NCBI GenBank assembly: GCA_020631735.1 | Contig: CM036160.1 | Coordinates: 116,046,680 to 116,110,679 of the forward strand | DNA: 64,000 nucleotides | Direction: 5' to 3' | DNA from: Saccharum officinarum | Taxonomy: Eukaryota > Streptophyta > Magnoliopsida > Poales > Poaceae | Shown: positions 32,766-44,055 of the stretch, one piece after another | Layout of the letters: every line of letters begins with the position of its first letter | How positions within the stretch are numbered: the first letter of the stretch is position 1 | Position numbers and translations under genes: made by a program | The notes under the pieces: generated by a model | Database searches by the model: none | Told to the model about the DNA's origin: nothing | Seen by the model: only the letters and a program-made list of their open reading frames with translations

Positions 32766-35494
32766 TGTCACACCCATTTATCGACCAAATGGAATGCTTA
32801 CCCTTATGTGCGCCCAGAGATCAATCACACATAAGATCATAAATTATAACAGAAGTATCATGGCAAATGTCATTACATCACGATATTTAAACACTTAGTC
32901 TTAACACAAATGTAGCGGAAGTATAAATAAAAATCTCTCGTGGTAGCTCCAGTCACAGGTACATTGACTGGTTGATAGCAAGACTAGTAATCCTCAGGGA
33001 AGTAGGCGTAGTAGTCACTATTACCTCCATCTGTTACCCATCCGGGATTTTATCCAAATAAGAAAAATAAACAAGCGTAAGTACATCTCGTACTCAACAA
33101 GTGTAACATGGGGTTCATGAGGCTCAAAAGGGCATAATCATTGGTTTATCAGCATGTAGCTTTTAGTTAACATGATTTTAGCATATCAATAGCATCAAAA
33201 GGTCTCAATGTAAACCATAAACATATGATCCATGTGAAATGATTAATGAATAGCAAAAACATAACCATAAACAATTATTCAACTATTCCATAAGGGTCCA
33301 AGGCCACTCGTGACCGTGAGCACGGCTGTTATAACAGTTTCACACTCTGCAGAGGTTGTACACTTTCACTGTGAGTCGTGTTACCCAAATGCCCGGGTTA
33401 ATTACTCCCAAAACACTACCAAGGTGAGCAGGCAGGGTAAACACTATGAAGTCTTTCGAAGGTTCGTCTAACAAGTTAGGGCCATTAGATTCACTCGGCA
33501 AACAGATGTAGAGCCCCCCTTCCAAATGGCACAATAACCCGCAGCCTATACACATAAGGACAGAGGCCGCACTATACCCGATTCATCAAGCCATTCTTAC
33601 GCCAAAAAGGTTACCTCTAACAAGCTAGAAAAGGTCCTTCTATATGACTAAAGCCAGAGCCATATAGCCCCCATAGTTGTACTGTAAATCCCGGATTGTC
33701 GCTTATAGATGAGTCCTTATGGAGAGCAATTAGAGCATCAAAAGTAGCCCACATGCTCTAATCCCCTTTAAACATTAATCAAAGTCATCTTTTAATGTTT
33801 ATTGCATATTCCTCTAATCAATTTACATGATCATAGTCCATGTTTAAGCACTAGCCATACTACTCCATGCATCACAATAGGTACCAAGGTATAGGATCAA
33901 TCTCTAAGTCATCCTTAACAAGGAATAAATGCATAATGATATTAATTGCATAAGGTGAATAGGACAACAAGGATAATCCCATGCTATACTTGCCTTGCTC
34001 AAACTGGTCCTGAAGATCTTGCTCGTAGTAAGGCTCTTGATCTCCAACGAATTGCTCACCGTCTATACTCGATCAACCAATATCAACAACACACATCCAG
34101 AGGTAATCATGCATAGACAAACAAGGCTATAATTAGAACAATACACCAACAGTAAGAAAATAAGATAAAAAGTCTTTAAAATGAATCTACAACTCGCTAG
34201 GATCACACAGACGCGAAGATCACGAAAAACGGAGCTAAAACGACAAAGTTATGAATTTCCAAAGATTTTCTATAGAAAAATAAATACTTTAATTAAAACT
34301 CAAAAATAAATTAATCCAAACCTACTGTACAGTTGTATCATTACATAGAGCTCGCAAATATGAATCTAACGCAATTCGAATGGACCAATTCGGAGTTAAA
34401 ACGAAGATTCTACAACTAAAACAAACTGAATGGCAAAACTGTAAATATCAGAAAGCGTATTTTTCTTTTTCCGAAACGAATTACGTTTTCATTTAATAAA
34501 AACATATTTTCCAGATTACGATTTGGACCGCGGGTTATAATTGTGAAAACATCAGGGGCTCTTTAACAAAAACGACAGCCGAAACGGTATCTTCTAATTA
34601 CACCCGTTGGATTCGAATCGGACGGTCCAGATTGGATCTGGGAAAATCCGGTGGCACTCCGGCCGGACTCCGGCCGCCGGCGAGCTTCCCGCGGCGGCGC
34701 CATCGTCGGAACATGCGAAAACACTACTCCGGGCACCATTCGACGAAAGGGATACACCGGGAGGTAGCTTGGAGCACGGCGAACTCACCCCGGACAAGAA
34801 CGAGGGCAAGGGATGGACGAAGACGGCGGCGCGCTTGCGGTGGCGGACGGTGGAGGCGGTGGTGCTCACGGTGGCGACCCTAGGCGGTTTTGGCTGCTCC
34901 AAAAGGGTTAGGACGGGGCGGAATAGTGCGGAGGCTCCGTTTTTATACCCCGATGGCACTGCTATAGAAGGAAAGAGAGGGATTGGAAGATTGAGTCGGA
35001 TCGGGGAAGAGAGGGAAGGCGGTGCGGAGCCGGAGGAAGAAGAAAGGAAGGTAGAAGGAGACACTGACAGGCGGGACCCACATGTCGGCGACCCAGAAGA
35101 AAAACGGGCGGCGGCTGGCTTAGTGGGCCGCGGCTGCTGACGCGGGCTCGGCCCAGGATGAGAAGACCGGCCGGGAGAGAGAAAAGAACGGGCCGCGCTC
35201 GCTGGACCGTGAAGAAAGCCGGCCCAAGAGCAGAGAGAGAAAAAGAAATCCTTTTTCCAATTTTTTTTCAAATTCATTTTTCAAATGATTTTCAAATCAA
35301 ATTTGAATTTGATTTAAACCACTCAATACAAAACTTCAAATGCAGCAACATGAATGCTCAATCATGTTTCTACCCTTATATTTGATTTTAAATTTATAAA
35401 AGTTATTCTTATTCTAAATTTGCATGCTTCACAAAAATAAATATAAAAATCACATTTTCCTATTTTTCTTCTCTTCAAATTTTAGGGTGTTACA
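32766..35494 (-). repeat. 5' LTR of the Tekay-type element
   Basis: 2729 bp, promoter-bearing LTR. The TATA box at 34940-34947 implies U3 of about 0.55 kb and an unusually long R-U5 of about 2.1 kb. A 227-codon minus frame (35277-34594) covers the TATA box and U3, so it is unlikely to be translated as a whole. Confidence 0.93.
34940..34947 (-). promoter_or_regulatory. TATA box of the Tekay 5' LTR
   Basis: Reads GGGGTATAAAAACGGAG on the minus strand inside a GC-rich block, with an identical copy at 26009-26016 in the other LTR. Transcription would start about 25-35 bp below. Confidence 0.7.
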
Positions 35495-35520
35495 GTCTAT
35501 ATGATGTATTTGCCCCATCT

Positions 35521-35530
35521 TGAGGGAGAG
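35521..35530 (+). other. polypurine tract of the 18.99-kb Copia
   Basis: TGAGGGAGAG directly before the 3' LTR; its TGA doubles as the polyprotein stop codon. Confidence 0.85.
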
Positions 35531-35705
35531 TGTAGGTGTACTTAGCCCTCAATATATTATAGTATGGGGACTAATTTGTAAATGTACAAAAATATAAGTA
35601 GAGGCAGAGAAGGATCGAGAAAGTATCGATCCAGACTTTTCCCCATTTGCTCTGTTCATGGCGTACTCTCTTCAAATCCCTCTTAAATCCACCAAATAAT
35701 CCACA
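35531..35705 (+). repeat. 3' LTR of the 18.99-kb Copia
   Basis: 175 bp, three substitutions relative to the 5' LTR. Followed by ATACCCTC. Confidence 0.93.
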
Positions 35706-35713
35706 ATACCCTC

Positions 35714-36365
35714 TATAATAACATTACATTTATAAATAATCTTTCTTATTAATTAGCTAGAAAATTAAAAAAATGAAAATACCTAGAAGTACTTATAGTA
35801 CTTTTCTGCCCATTATAAAAAAGTTCATGCTGAGGACGACTATACCATGCTATGCGACTCCACCCTACCAATAGCTTGCTGCGGGGCCGCCAAGCTGGCA
35901 TCGCGCCACTGTTAGCTCACCTGGGCCACCACCTCTGCGGGCGTCCACGCGCTCGTCTGGGTACGGTTTCCCCGCCGAGCTCGTCTAGGTACGGTTTTGC
36001 ATCCATATAGATGTGAAACCATCACCCGTCTGTTTCATCTCCCACGTATCCGCTATCCTAAAAGAGAAATAAAAGACTCGTAGAATTTAAATACCGGGCC
36101 ATGAATCTGGACAGGAGAAATATAAAATGGCAAATGGACTAATTCAACATGTATGAGAAGGGGGAAACAAAACCGTTTCCCAACCTACAGATCACAACCT
36201 ATGAATCCAGTTTACGTGATAATGCATGGGCTTCATAGGTTCTGCGCACGGGTCGCTAGTTATTGGGGGTGGGCGTGCGCCAGAACCCATCCCAACGCAC
36301 GCACGCCGTGCAAGAGTCCCGAGGGCGTATATAGCAGCCGCCAGCCGAAGGTCGACGGAAATTAA
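35714..36365. other. unassigned sequence right of the Copia
   Basis: Continues the host text that precedes 18993. GC-rich patches (35870-35990) contain two copies of CGTCTGGGTACGGTTT/CGTCTAGGTACGGTTT. No gene recognised. Confidence 0.35.
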
Positions 36366-36368
36366 TAA

Positions 36369-36663
36369 GGCCAGTTTCAGTGGGAGTTTCACTAGAGTTT
36401 CATTTGCATTTAATAGCCTGCCACATATGCATTTTTGATGACATGTCAACGTTTTAACGAAGAGAGAGAAGAATTAAGTTTCATGGAGATGAAACTCTCT
36501 TAGCACAGTTACCAACTCTCTATGAGTCATAGAATTAAATGTCTATGAAACTATGGAGTGAAACTTTCCATTGAGAGTGGGTATTTCATCCGAGTTTCAT
36601 TTTATTCTATATGACATGACAGTCTTGGAAACAACGAAATGAAACTCTCCCATGAGACTGGCC
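36369..36663. mobile_element. Tourist-like (PIF/Harbinger) MITE
   Basis: 295 bp bounded by GGCCAGTTTCAGTGGGAG and CTCCCATGAGACTGGCC, with TAA on both sides (36366-36368 and 36664-36666). The interior repeats GTTTCAT/ATGAAAC in both orientations. Confidence 0.93.
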
Positions 36664-36669
36664 TAACAA

Positions 36670-37090
36670 GTTGCCAGCCGGTAGCCCGGCACGCCGCTAT
36701 ACTGCTACCCCCAGCACGGAGGAAATTAACTCGTTTGCTCATCCGGCATCCGTAGGTGTCAGAATCAGTGTGTCACCGCCGACTTAATTTGCCAAGACCC
36801 CAATTCGACGTGGTCGGCCGGCACCTGTCAGTCAAATGCATTCATCCGCTGCCACTCAACGATACGCTAACGACGACAGTAGTACGGTGTCACTGTCGAC
36901 GGAGAGAGTAGAGGAAGCATCGTGTAATTGCATTGCATTGCAGGTGGTTATACCTTGTTTACAAGTTGCACCAGCTCGTGCTCGTGCTCGTGCTTGTGCC
37001 TACTTGGAACGAGAGAGACCGGCAGCGCTTTACTCCTCCATGCATGTTATTAATTGGTCAATCGGTCGATTCGCGTCACTCCACTGATCG
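36670..37090 (+). repeat. duplicated segment, copy 2 (partner at 15.56-15.87 kb)
   Basis: Same ordered landmarks as copy 1, with extra bases (for example CTCGTGCTCGTGCTCGTGC, a hexamer expansion where copy 1 has two units). Small frames are not credible proteins. Confidence 0.82.
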
Positions 37091-37185
37091 ACGTGTACAA
37101 CGACGGCTCAAGGAAAAAAAGGGCACCCGCGATCGCGATGACTCCTTTAGTCCTTTTTCCTGCGGGACCGGCCGGCCGTAGATAA

Positions 37186-37661
37186 TGTTAGGTTGATCTT
37201 CCACCAAGATGGTCCAATGGTCATTTAGGGCTTGACTTGCGTCCTGATCGGGGCGCTCAACCCATTAGCGGTTAGTGGGCTCCCGTTGCACAGTGCCATA
37301 TAAGAGGGGGGTGGGAGCCGCGGGCTCAAGACATGAGGTTGACTGCCACTACCGCCAGTCCACCACCCCACCGTCCTAACCCTAGTTCGATCCCGAGGGT
37401 GGCACTACCAGCGGCAGGATGTCCCACTGGCTGCGCCACTGCACCGCTTCTCGCCACCGACACCGACTCCATGACGGACAACTCCTCCTCTCAGGCTGAC
37501 GGTCGGTAACGCCTCCCCGTTCCCATCCTCTCTGTCTCTCTCTCTATTCCTCTCTCTCCCTTTCTCCAGTAAGTGTTCTATGATTCTACTGGTTTTATCT
37601 CAAAATGCAAAGAGTAGTTCCCACTAGATCCACTGCTAGACGATATTAAAAGAAACTAACA
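37186..37661 (+). repeat. 5' LTR of an old Copia element
   Basis: 476 bp bounded by TGTTAG and CTAACA. It contains CATATAAGAGG as a TATA-like box near 37300 and pyrimidine runs. It is followed after one base by TGGTACCGGAGC (37663-37674), two mismatches from an initiator-Met primer site. No 3' LTR is in the window; it is expected beyond 64 kb because a younger element interrupts at 53810. Confidence 0.7.
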
Positions 37662-37674
37662 ATGGTACCGGAGC

Positions 37675-39388
37675 GAGGTTACCTAGGTGTGGATCTAGAT
37701 CTCGGGGCAAAGAAAAGAAGAAAGCAAAGAAAGACCGAATTTGATTCGGAAAAGAATCCCTAAACCCTAACCCTAATAGATGAAGAAAGATGGAAGGGAG
37801 GCGGATCTACCTAGGTACCGTCACCACCGCCGCCATGCGGGACGCAATCCCACCGTCTCGCGGTTAGAGATTCCCCACCGCCGGCTTGCCGGTGCTTGGC
37901 CGCGCCACCGTGCGCGAGACAGACAAAAGGGCACCGTCGTGGGGCTAATCGACGGCGGCGCACTCAGCCACGGGTGAGCGCGCGCGCCGGCGATAAGCTC
38001 CACGGTGGCGCCATGCGCACCTCCTCCGAGCCACCACGGGTGGCCGTCGCCGCTGCTTGTCTTCGTACGTAACAGTCAGAAGAGAAGAAGGGGAGGTAAA
38101 AGAGAAAGGTGACGAGGAAAAGCGGCCGGACTTGCTCCGGTGACGGCTGCTCCTTGCCGGCACGGACGGCCTCCATGGTGGCCGCTGCTGCGTTCGGCTA
38201 AAGGAAGGCAGAGGGAGATAGAAGAACAAAGTGAAGTTAGGGTTTTGGGGGCACCGCTAGCCAAGGGGTTTTGCCCTCCCGAGATCGGTGCTCACCCGTT
38301 CGATCAAGATCGACGACCAGCGTCGACCGGGCCAGCTCGTGGCCCAGGCGGGGCTCAGCTTTCCCAGCCCAGGCCCAGGTTGCGGACTAGGCATGGGGAG
38401 CGAGCGCGCGCTACGCGGAGCAGGCCGTGGGCAGCCGCTGGATCACGTGAGCAGTGCAAAATGCAATGCAAGATGGGCCATGGGCCACTTGTTCCTTGCT
38501 GGGCCGCGCTGACGTTGCCAACTAAAGGAGCGCGGGTGAGCTCACTGGGCTGTGGGCCGAAGCGCGAGCGTGCACACGAGCTGGGCCTCGGGCCAAATTA
38601 ATAGGAATTGGTTTAAATTGTCATTTCCTTTTCTAGAAGCATTAATTTGATAAAATTTGTCTAAATTTTTATCTCTATTCAATTTTTGCACCTACGTGTA
38701 TATTGTTTAGAGAATGGAACTATACATAATACTTCTGAAAAGTAGATAATTATTGTTTATTTACGTTTTCCGCTGCAAAGTAAAAAAGTTTATTGTCTTC
38801 TCATTAAATTTGAACCAACGGAAAAATTTAATTTGAAGAGCAGTTATGGTTATTCAGTAAATGATGAATAGTTTATCCTCCAGTTAAAATTGGAAACAAC
38901 AAAAAAAAAATTGGAGGAATAGTCGGTTTATAGTTAAGATAAATTATAATATTGTTATTTTCTGACCAACGTTGATGATAACAATATTATAAGTTTATTT
39001 ATGAGTTTAAGTTTAAAGAAAATTATGATATTGTTATTTTCTGACTAACGTTGATGATAACAATATTATAATTCTATGAGTTTTATGTTTAAAGTTTAAG
39101 TCTCTGATGAATTTTGCATCAAAGTGACCAATTTTCAGAGAATAGATAAGAAACAAGAGATGCTCCAGAGCGAGCAGAATGAAATGTATTTTCATGTTTC
39201 CGCTGCAATGATGATGATGATCTTCAAAATTAAATTGGAAGAATTTAATTTTGAAGAGGGTTATAAGATAATTGAGTTTTCATATGTTAATTCCATTTCT
39301 GTCCAACGGTGATGTGGAATTAATGTAGAAGAATGTTGTTTTATTCTATTTCTGCCCAACGGTGATATAGAATAGAACATAAAGTTTT
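37675..39388 (+). mobile_element. leader of the old Copia element, with hairpin array
   Basis: The first kilobase is GC-rich and without a believable ORF; a telomere-like CCTAAACCCTAACCCTAA lies at 37760-37778. From 38640 the text is AT-rich and contains several stem-loops listed separately. It is cut at 39388 by the Tat element (target GTTTT) and resumes at 51804. Confidence 0.6.
38803..39374 (+). repeat. array of stem-loops with a CCAACG loop
   Basis: Five inverted repeats, each with a loop containing CCAACG or CTAACG: 38803-38832 (9-bp stem), 38944-38992 (15 bp, perfect), 39021-39073 (17 bp, one mismatch), 39287-39323 (9 bp) and 39342-39374 (8 bp). Stem sequences differ while remaining self-complementary; the loops of the last four share TTTCTG.C(C/T)AACG.TGAT. 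A sixth, at 52137-52172, lies beyond the inserted element. Confidence 0.8.
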
Positions 39389-40188
39389 TGTTGATGCAAA
39401 AGTAGATCTGCAAACACAAAGGGCTAATACCCGAAATCGATATCCAAAGCGTGCCAGTCGATTTGACCTGTTAATCGACAAGGATGAAGATACGAGCACT
39501 TTGGTCCTGACAACAGCGATATGCCCGGAAGTCACGGCCAAGAGGTACTCACGCAGAACTCGAGGATCGTCGAAGATTGCACTGGAGCATTGCAACTCAC
39601 CGAATCGATGAGAACTCGTAAAAAGAAAAAATATGCAAATTGACGAAGTCGCCGAAAGTAGATGTAAATAAGAGTAAAAGTTGTTTTTGATATGTTGATT
39701 GATTGATTCTTACATTGCCCTTCACCCTATATTTATATCCTGATCTACAGAAACATAACCAAATACGACTGGGATACTAAATCCAAACCTAAGGAAACAC
39801 ACGACTTTGATACAACTCAAACTCTAATAAACGTATACAAGGAAATTAACTCCTTTTTATTCCATAATCCGCTTCAATCACGATGGTACTCTCATCGACC
39901 TTCTCCATCGGCACACCCCCTGTTATATCGGCAGCAACCTTCAAATCTTTTCCATCGGCACACTCCCTGTTTCATCGGCAGCGGTCTTTATGTTTCTTCC
40001 ATCGGCATCGGCAACCATACTCTTAACTTTATCGGCAACAATTCATTTCGAGTCTACATGCCACCACCACCATTCACAAGCAGCCTTCTTTACCAACTTT
40101 TAATCGGCTATCAATCTAATCAGTAACCTTTCCTCCACCGATTAACCTTTTCTGACCATCTTGACACGTGCTAAAAACGATGTCAACA
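39389..40188 (-). repeat. 3' LTR of the Tat element
   Basis: 800 bp. The U3 part holds eight copies of ATCGGC between about 39917 and 40110. A minus-strand TATA-like box is at 39728-39738. Confidence 0.94.
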
Positions 40189-40594
40189 CATGCCCCCCAA
40201 TTTCGGAGTATAAGATATACTCTGAAATTTACTCCAGATAATACTTGCTGTTACCTATTTTTCTCAACCCATTCTCCAAGCATAACACGATCTGTTACTA
40301 AATTTAATCAAATCTAGTTCTGATATCGCATAATTTCCAACTGTTTTTGCTTCAATCCTGATTGAGATACCAAAATAACAAACCATCAGCAAAATCTTAT
40401 CATAGCCACATCATCATTCTTAAAACTGAAAGATCCTGTGTCAAGATATCTTCCAAGTCATGATTACCTGCCATCAAATCTTCTGCACAATTCCTTGATT
40501 GTCGTGCGAATAGTTACCATATTCATCTGAACCACCTCGATCCACCCGCGCACGGCATAGAGATAAGTCAAGAATACCCCTACCCCGAATGGCC

Positions 40595-40603
40595 TATAAA
40601 TAG
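40595..40603 (+). promoter_or_regulatory. TATA box of the antisense PMD gene
   Basis: CCTATAAATAGA, a textbook plant TATA box on the plus strand, 161 bp before the ATG at 40764. It is followed at about +30 by CATCTTCTACCTTC, a plausible start region. Nothing in the element's own sense transcript needs a box here. Confidence 0.72.
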
Positions 40604-40763
40604 ATTTCCCCCGGACTGCTCATCTTCTACCTTCAAACTTTAACCTTTGGCATTCTCTCTCCAGCGACAACCCTAACCAACAACTGCGTGTTCCTCAACC
40701 CATCAAAGCTCCTTCCAACGTCAACTTCAATCTCCAGCTTGTGCCCTCATCCTTCTCGAAGCA

Positions 40764-43700
40764 ATGGCGGTCAACTTCAACGTCCCTGCGGTTCGTACTT
40801 CCCTTATTACCTTTACTTTGATCCTTCTGGTTCTTTGCGAGTTCTTACAGTTGGTATTTTTTCTACTTTCTTCCATTCTCTTGATCTTCCAAACTCAGGA
40901 ACTACGCAACACACTGGTCATTCCAACCAACCAACCTCCCCTCCATTGCCTAGGTCCAATGGACGACCCAGATCCAACCGACCTGATCAATGCCGAAGCC
41001 AACCGTATTCCCTTCAAAGCTCAAAATTTCTCTTTGAATCTGTGGAAGGATACATTCCGATCTTGGCCCAAACCCACCAAAGGGTGGAAAAATTGGTATT
41101 TGATGGTCAACAGGTCGATGCAAGTGTTCTGGGCAGAACGGAAGATAGATCAATGTATCAGGCTATCCATTGCCGATATGCAAAAGAATGAATCCATGAT
41201 GATAGCTGCCACTCACTTTTGGTCAGATACCACAAATACTTTTATGTTCGGTCATGGCCCATGCACCCCCACTCTTGCTGATGTATATATGCTCACCGGC
41301 TTGGATATCTCAACTGTCGATGAAGGCCACATTTTTTGGCAGAAAAGCTGAGTATATAGTAAATACACGCAACATCGGTGGCTGGACAGGATACATCCAA
41401 GAGTACCAAAAGACTGGTACTGTTAATCAAAGAGAACACGCCATATTCCTGAACATGTGGCTGGAGAAGTTTATCTTCTGTGGTCGATCGGTAGGACCAA
41501 CCAACGCCTTCCTTCCAGCAGCTGAACTCTTGGCCAATGGTGTCAGATTCCCACTTGGCCGATACCTCCTGAGCTCGACCTACCACCTCCTCCACCAAGT
41601 GTCTCAGAAGCTTCTACTTGGTGAACCCATCGGCAATTTGGGAGGCCCGTGGTGGTTCATCAATATGTGGTTAAACGCTCACATGCATAAGCGTCTACAG
41701 TGGGATTTCTTTGCCCAAGAATTCCCACGAGAGATCGCCGAAGATTACGTCCTTGGAGATGATGAATCGGCAACACGCCCTCCTCTCAACTTCGGCGAAG
41801 CCATAATCATCCTCCCTGGAACAGAGGCCAACGAAGATCAAATCGGCAGGTTTTTTCAGAATTTCTACCATGGTCTCCCTCGTGATCTCAGGGCTTGGGT
41901 ACCCTATATTGATGAGGATAACAAGTTCCCTTTTCTTTTCAATTTTGCCGATAGTGATCTGAACCAAGATAATGATCTTATGATGGCTATCATCACCCCC
42001 AGAGCAATCCCAGTAAACACATTTGGTAGCGGGAAAAATTCCAATATCACTTATGAATTCTACAATCCATCGGCAGTGTCTCGCCAACTAGCCTTTGGGC
42101 AACTGCCAATCAAGCTATGCTTTGCCGATGTGATTAAGCCCAGAGAAATTATTACAACTGGAACTAAATGGAGTAGGGTAGTAAGACTTGCTCCCGATGC
42201 CGATATTTCAAATGTTGATCTCTCCGCCTGGTCACCAGCGTCTTTCATCACAGAGTCACATAAGCAATGGTGGCAAGAGTGGAAAGAACAGTTGTTTTCA
42301 ACATCCGTTCCCACATATCGGCACATGATCGATCCCGACTATGCCATACCTGACGATGCAGTAAGTTCCTTTTAACTTTTGTCTCTCTCCCCCTTTTATA
42401 TATATATATCGGTAGCTAATCTTTCCTGTAACAGGCCGATGATCCAGTCCCATCAATAAGCAAGAGTGAAAAACCCTTCAACCTCCACCCTATTTCTCCA
42501 GTCTCAATAATCGGCTACAACGCCCCTACCTTAGACGCCTTAACCTTCCAGAGGACTCGTGCCAAAACTATCACCTCCAGACCAAGACTGGCAACACCCA
42601 AGGCCACTCCAATGGCTACTGCTTCAAGCCTAATTAAGGATTTTAAGGTAACAACCTTGCTTACTTTGTTTCCTGCCGATACACATTATATTAACATATA
42701 ACTATCAGGGTGTAAGAGCTGCAGTTGGATCGTCATCGGCAACTCCTCCAACTTCAAGCACCACGACCTCTACCCAGCCTTCAGAGGTATTCCTTTATCC
42801 CTACATTTTTTCCGTTAAACGTCCGATCTTACACTTATTTTTGTAGCAACAAATGGGTACATCGGCAAGCACACCAAGCACGCAAGCTCCCCAATCAACA
42901 CACACCGATGCCCCCCAGCTAACTGTCGCTGAGACCCAAACAAAGCGCAAAGCTTTAACCGATGCCGAAGCTCAACAAAAGCGACAGAAGTCTACACCAG
43001 CCCCTGCGTCCGCTCCAACACCTGTTACTCAACCAACCGATATAACTGAACAAGCTGCTCCTCTTGCACAAGATATACCATCGGCCATTATACCCCAAGG
43101 GCCTACTACTGATGAAGTTGTAGAAGACATTCCATCGGCATCCTCTGCTGATCTTTTACATGATCCTCTTCAAGCTGCTCCCTCAAGCCAGGCTCAAGAA
43201 ATTGCCTTAAAGCAGGTAAACCGATTAACTGCTTGGTTTATAATATCCCCAGATACCACAAATAGGATTTCTAACTCTCTTTTCTTCACAGGAACAGGAT
43301 TCTCCTGATAGCTTGTTTTCTTTTGCTATCGACGTCTCTGATGATGACGGAGAAGAGGCGAGTTCTTCCCTGGCATTATGAACAATATCGGCAGATACCT
43401 ATGGCCAACTAGAAGCTCTTCTGAATCTGCTGCAACAAGACACCGCTCAACTGGTGATCGATTCAGACCCTACAAAAACTATTTTCAAAACAATCCGCGG
43501 CCAAGTCCCTGCCGATGTTGAATAAATCATCTTCCCAGCAGTCCACCTAGAGAGCAGACAACTTCAATATCAAAGGGCTGTTCATCGTATTGCCGACAGA
43601 GCAGCTCAAGCTCAACTTAAGGAAGAAATACTGCAGCTGAAGCAAACTGCCGATGAGAAGCACAAAAGCATCAGCAACTTGCAAGCCTCCGACACTGAAC

Positions 43701-43984
43701 TTAAGCAGAAAATCCTAGATTTATCGGCAAAAAGAGCAGCTCTGCTAGCTGAACTGGAAAAGGTTGAAGCAGCCCTGACTCAAGCCAAGAAAGAAGAAGA
43801 CCAACTTCCCGACGCCATCAAAACCCTTCAGCAGGAACGAGATGCCCAAGCTCGCAAGGCCTTGGCCTTCAAAAAGAAACTCAAACCTGTGGAAGGAACT
43901 GCCGATGAAGATGCCAAAGAATTGAAAGAAACCGATGAAATTCGCCTGCGTGCGATATCGGCTATCCAAACTTTGTTACATTAG
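40764..43984 (+). pseudogene. plant mobile domain (PMD, aminotransferase-like) gene, antisense in the Tat element
   Basis: Six exons can be read: 40764-40790, 40899-42360, 42435-42647, 42709-42786, 42847-43215 and 43292-43984. All five introns (61-108 bp) are GT-AG and phase 0. Exon 2 encodes the PMD fold: SWPKPTKGWKNWY, WAERKIDQCIRLSIADM, THFWSDTTNTFMFGHGPCTPTLAD, then GGWTGYIQEY and HAIFLNMWLEKFIFC. Exons 3-5 are Ser/Thr/Pro/Ala-rich and the last exon is coiled-coil (ELKQKILDLSAKRAALLAEL). Breaks: one extra T in the T-run at 41332-41337, TGA at 43379-43381 and TAA at 43523-43525. PMD proteins such as MAIL1/MAIN act in silencing of plant transposons; its role here is unknown. Confidence 0.85.
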
Positions 43985-44055
43985 CGCATCGGCAACAATG
44001 CATTGATACTTTGTTTTAACTCTAGCCGATAGGATTGTTATCGGCAATTACACTT

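Larger units (their letters stand above)
23836..35494 (-). mobile_element. Tekay/Del-type Gypsy chromovirus, nested in Copia
   Basis: 11.66 kb on the minus strand. LTRs 23836-26562 (2727 bp) and 32766-35494 (2729 bp) are bounded by TGTCACACCC...GGGTGTTACA and differ at about 25 positions by eye (about 0.9%). The target duplication is GTCTA (23831-23835 and 35495-35499). A polypurine tract (AAGGGGGG on the minus strand) lies at 26563-26580 and a perfect initiator-Met primer site at 32751-32762. It carries an extra leader ORF, then one gag-pol frame with four in-frame stops and a chromodomain-like C-terminus. Confidence 0.96.
18993..35705 (+). mobile_element. Copia LTR retrotransposon, split by a nested Gypsy
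   Basis: 175-bp LTRs at 18993-19167 and 35531-35705 differ at three positions. ATACCCTC is present on both outer sides (18985-18992 and 35706-35713). A primer binding site follows the 5' LTR and a purine tract precedes the 3' LTR. One long gag-pol frame is interrupted by a single TAG, and then by the Tekay-type element 23836-35494 with its own GTCTA target duplication. Without that insertion the element would be about 5.05 kb. Confidence 0.95.

Noticed and set aside
34594..35277. 227-codon minus-strand frame in the Tekay 5' LTR
   Set aside because: It covers the U3, TATA box and GC-rich promoter, is of low complexity, and is broken by a stop in the partner LTR (26065-26028 region). More likely open by chance in GC-rich DNA.
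40791..40898. Hydrophobic segment near the N-terminus of the PMD gene as a membrane anchor
   Set aside because: The stretch starts with GT, ends with CAG and is pyrimidine-rich: it is most likely an intron of 108 bp that happens to be open.
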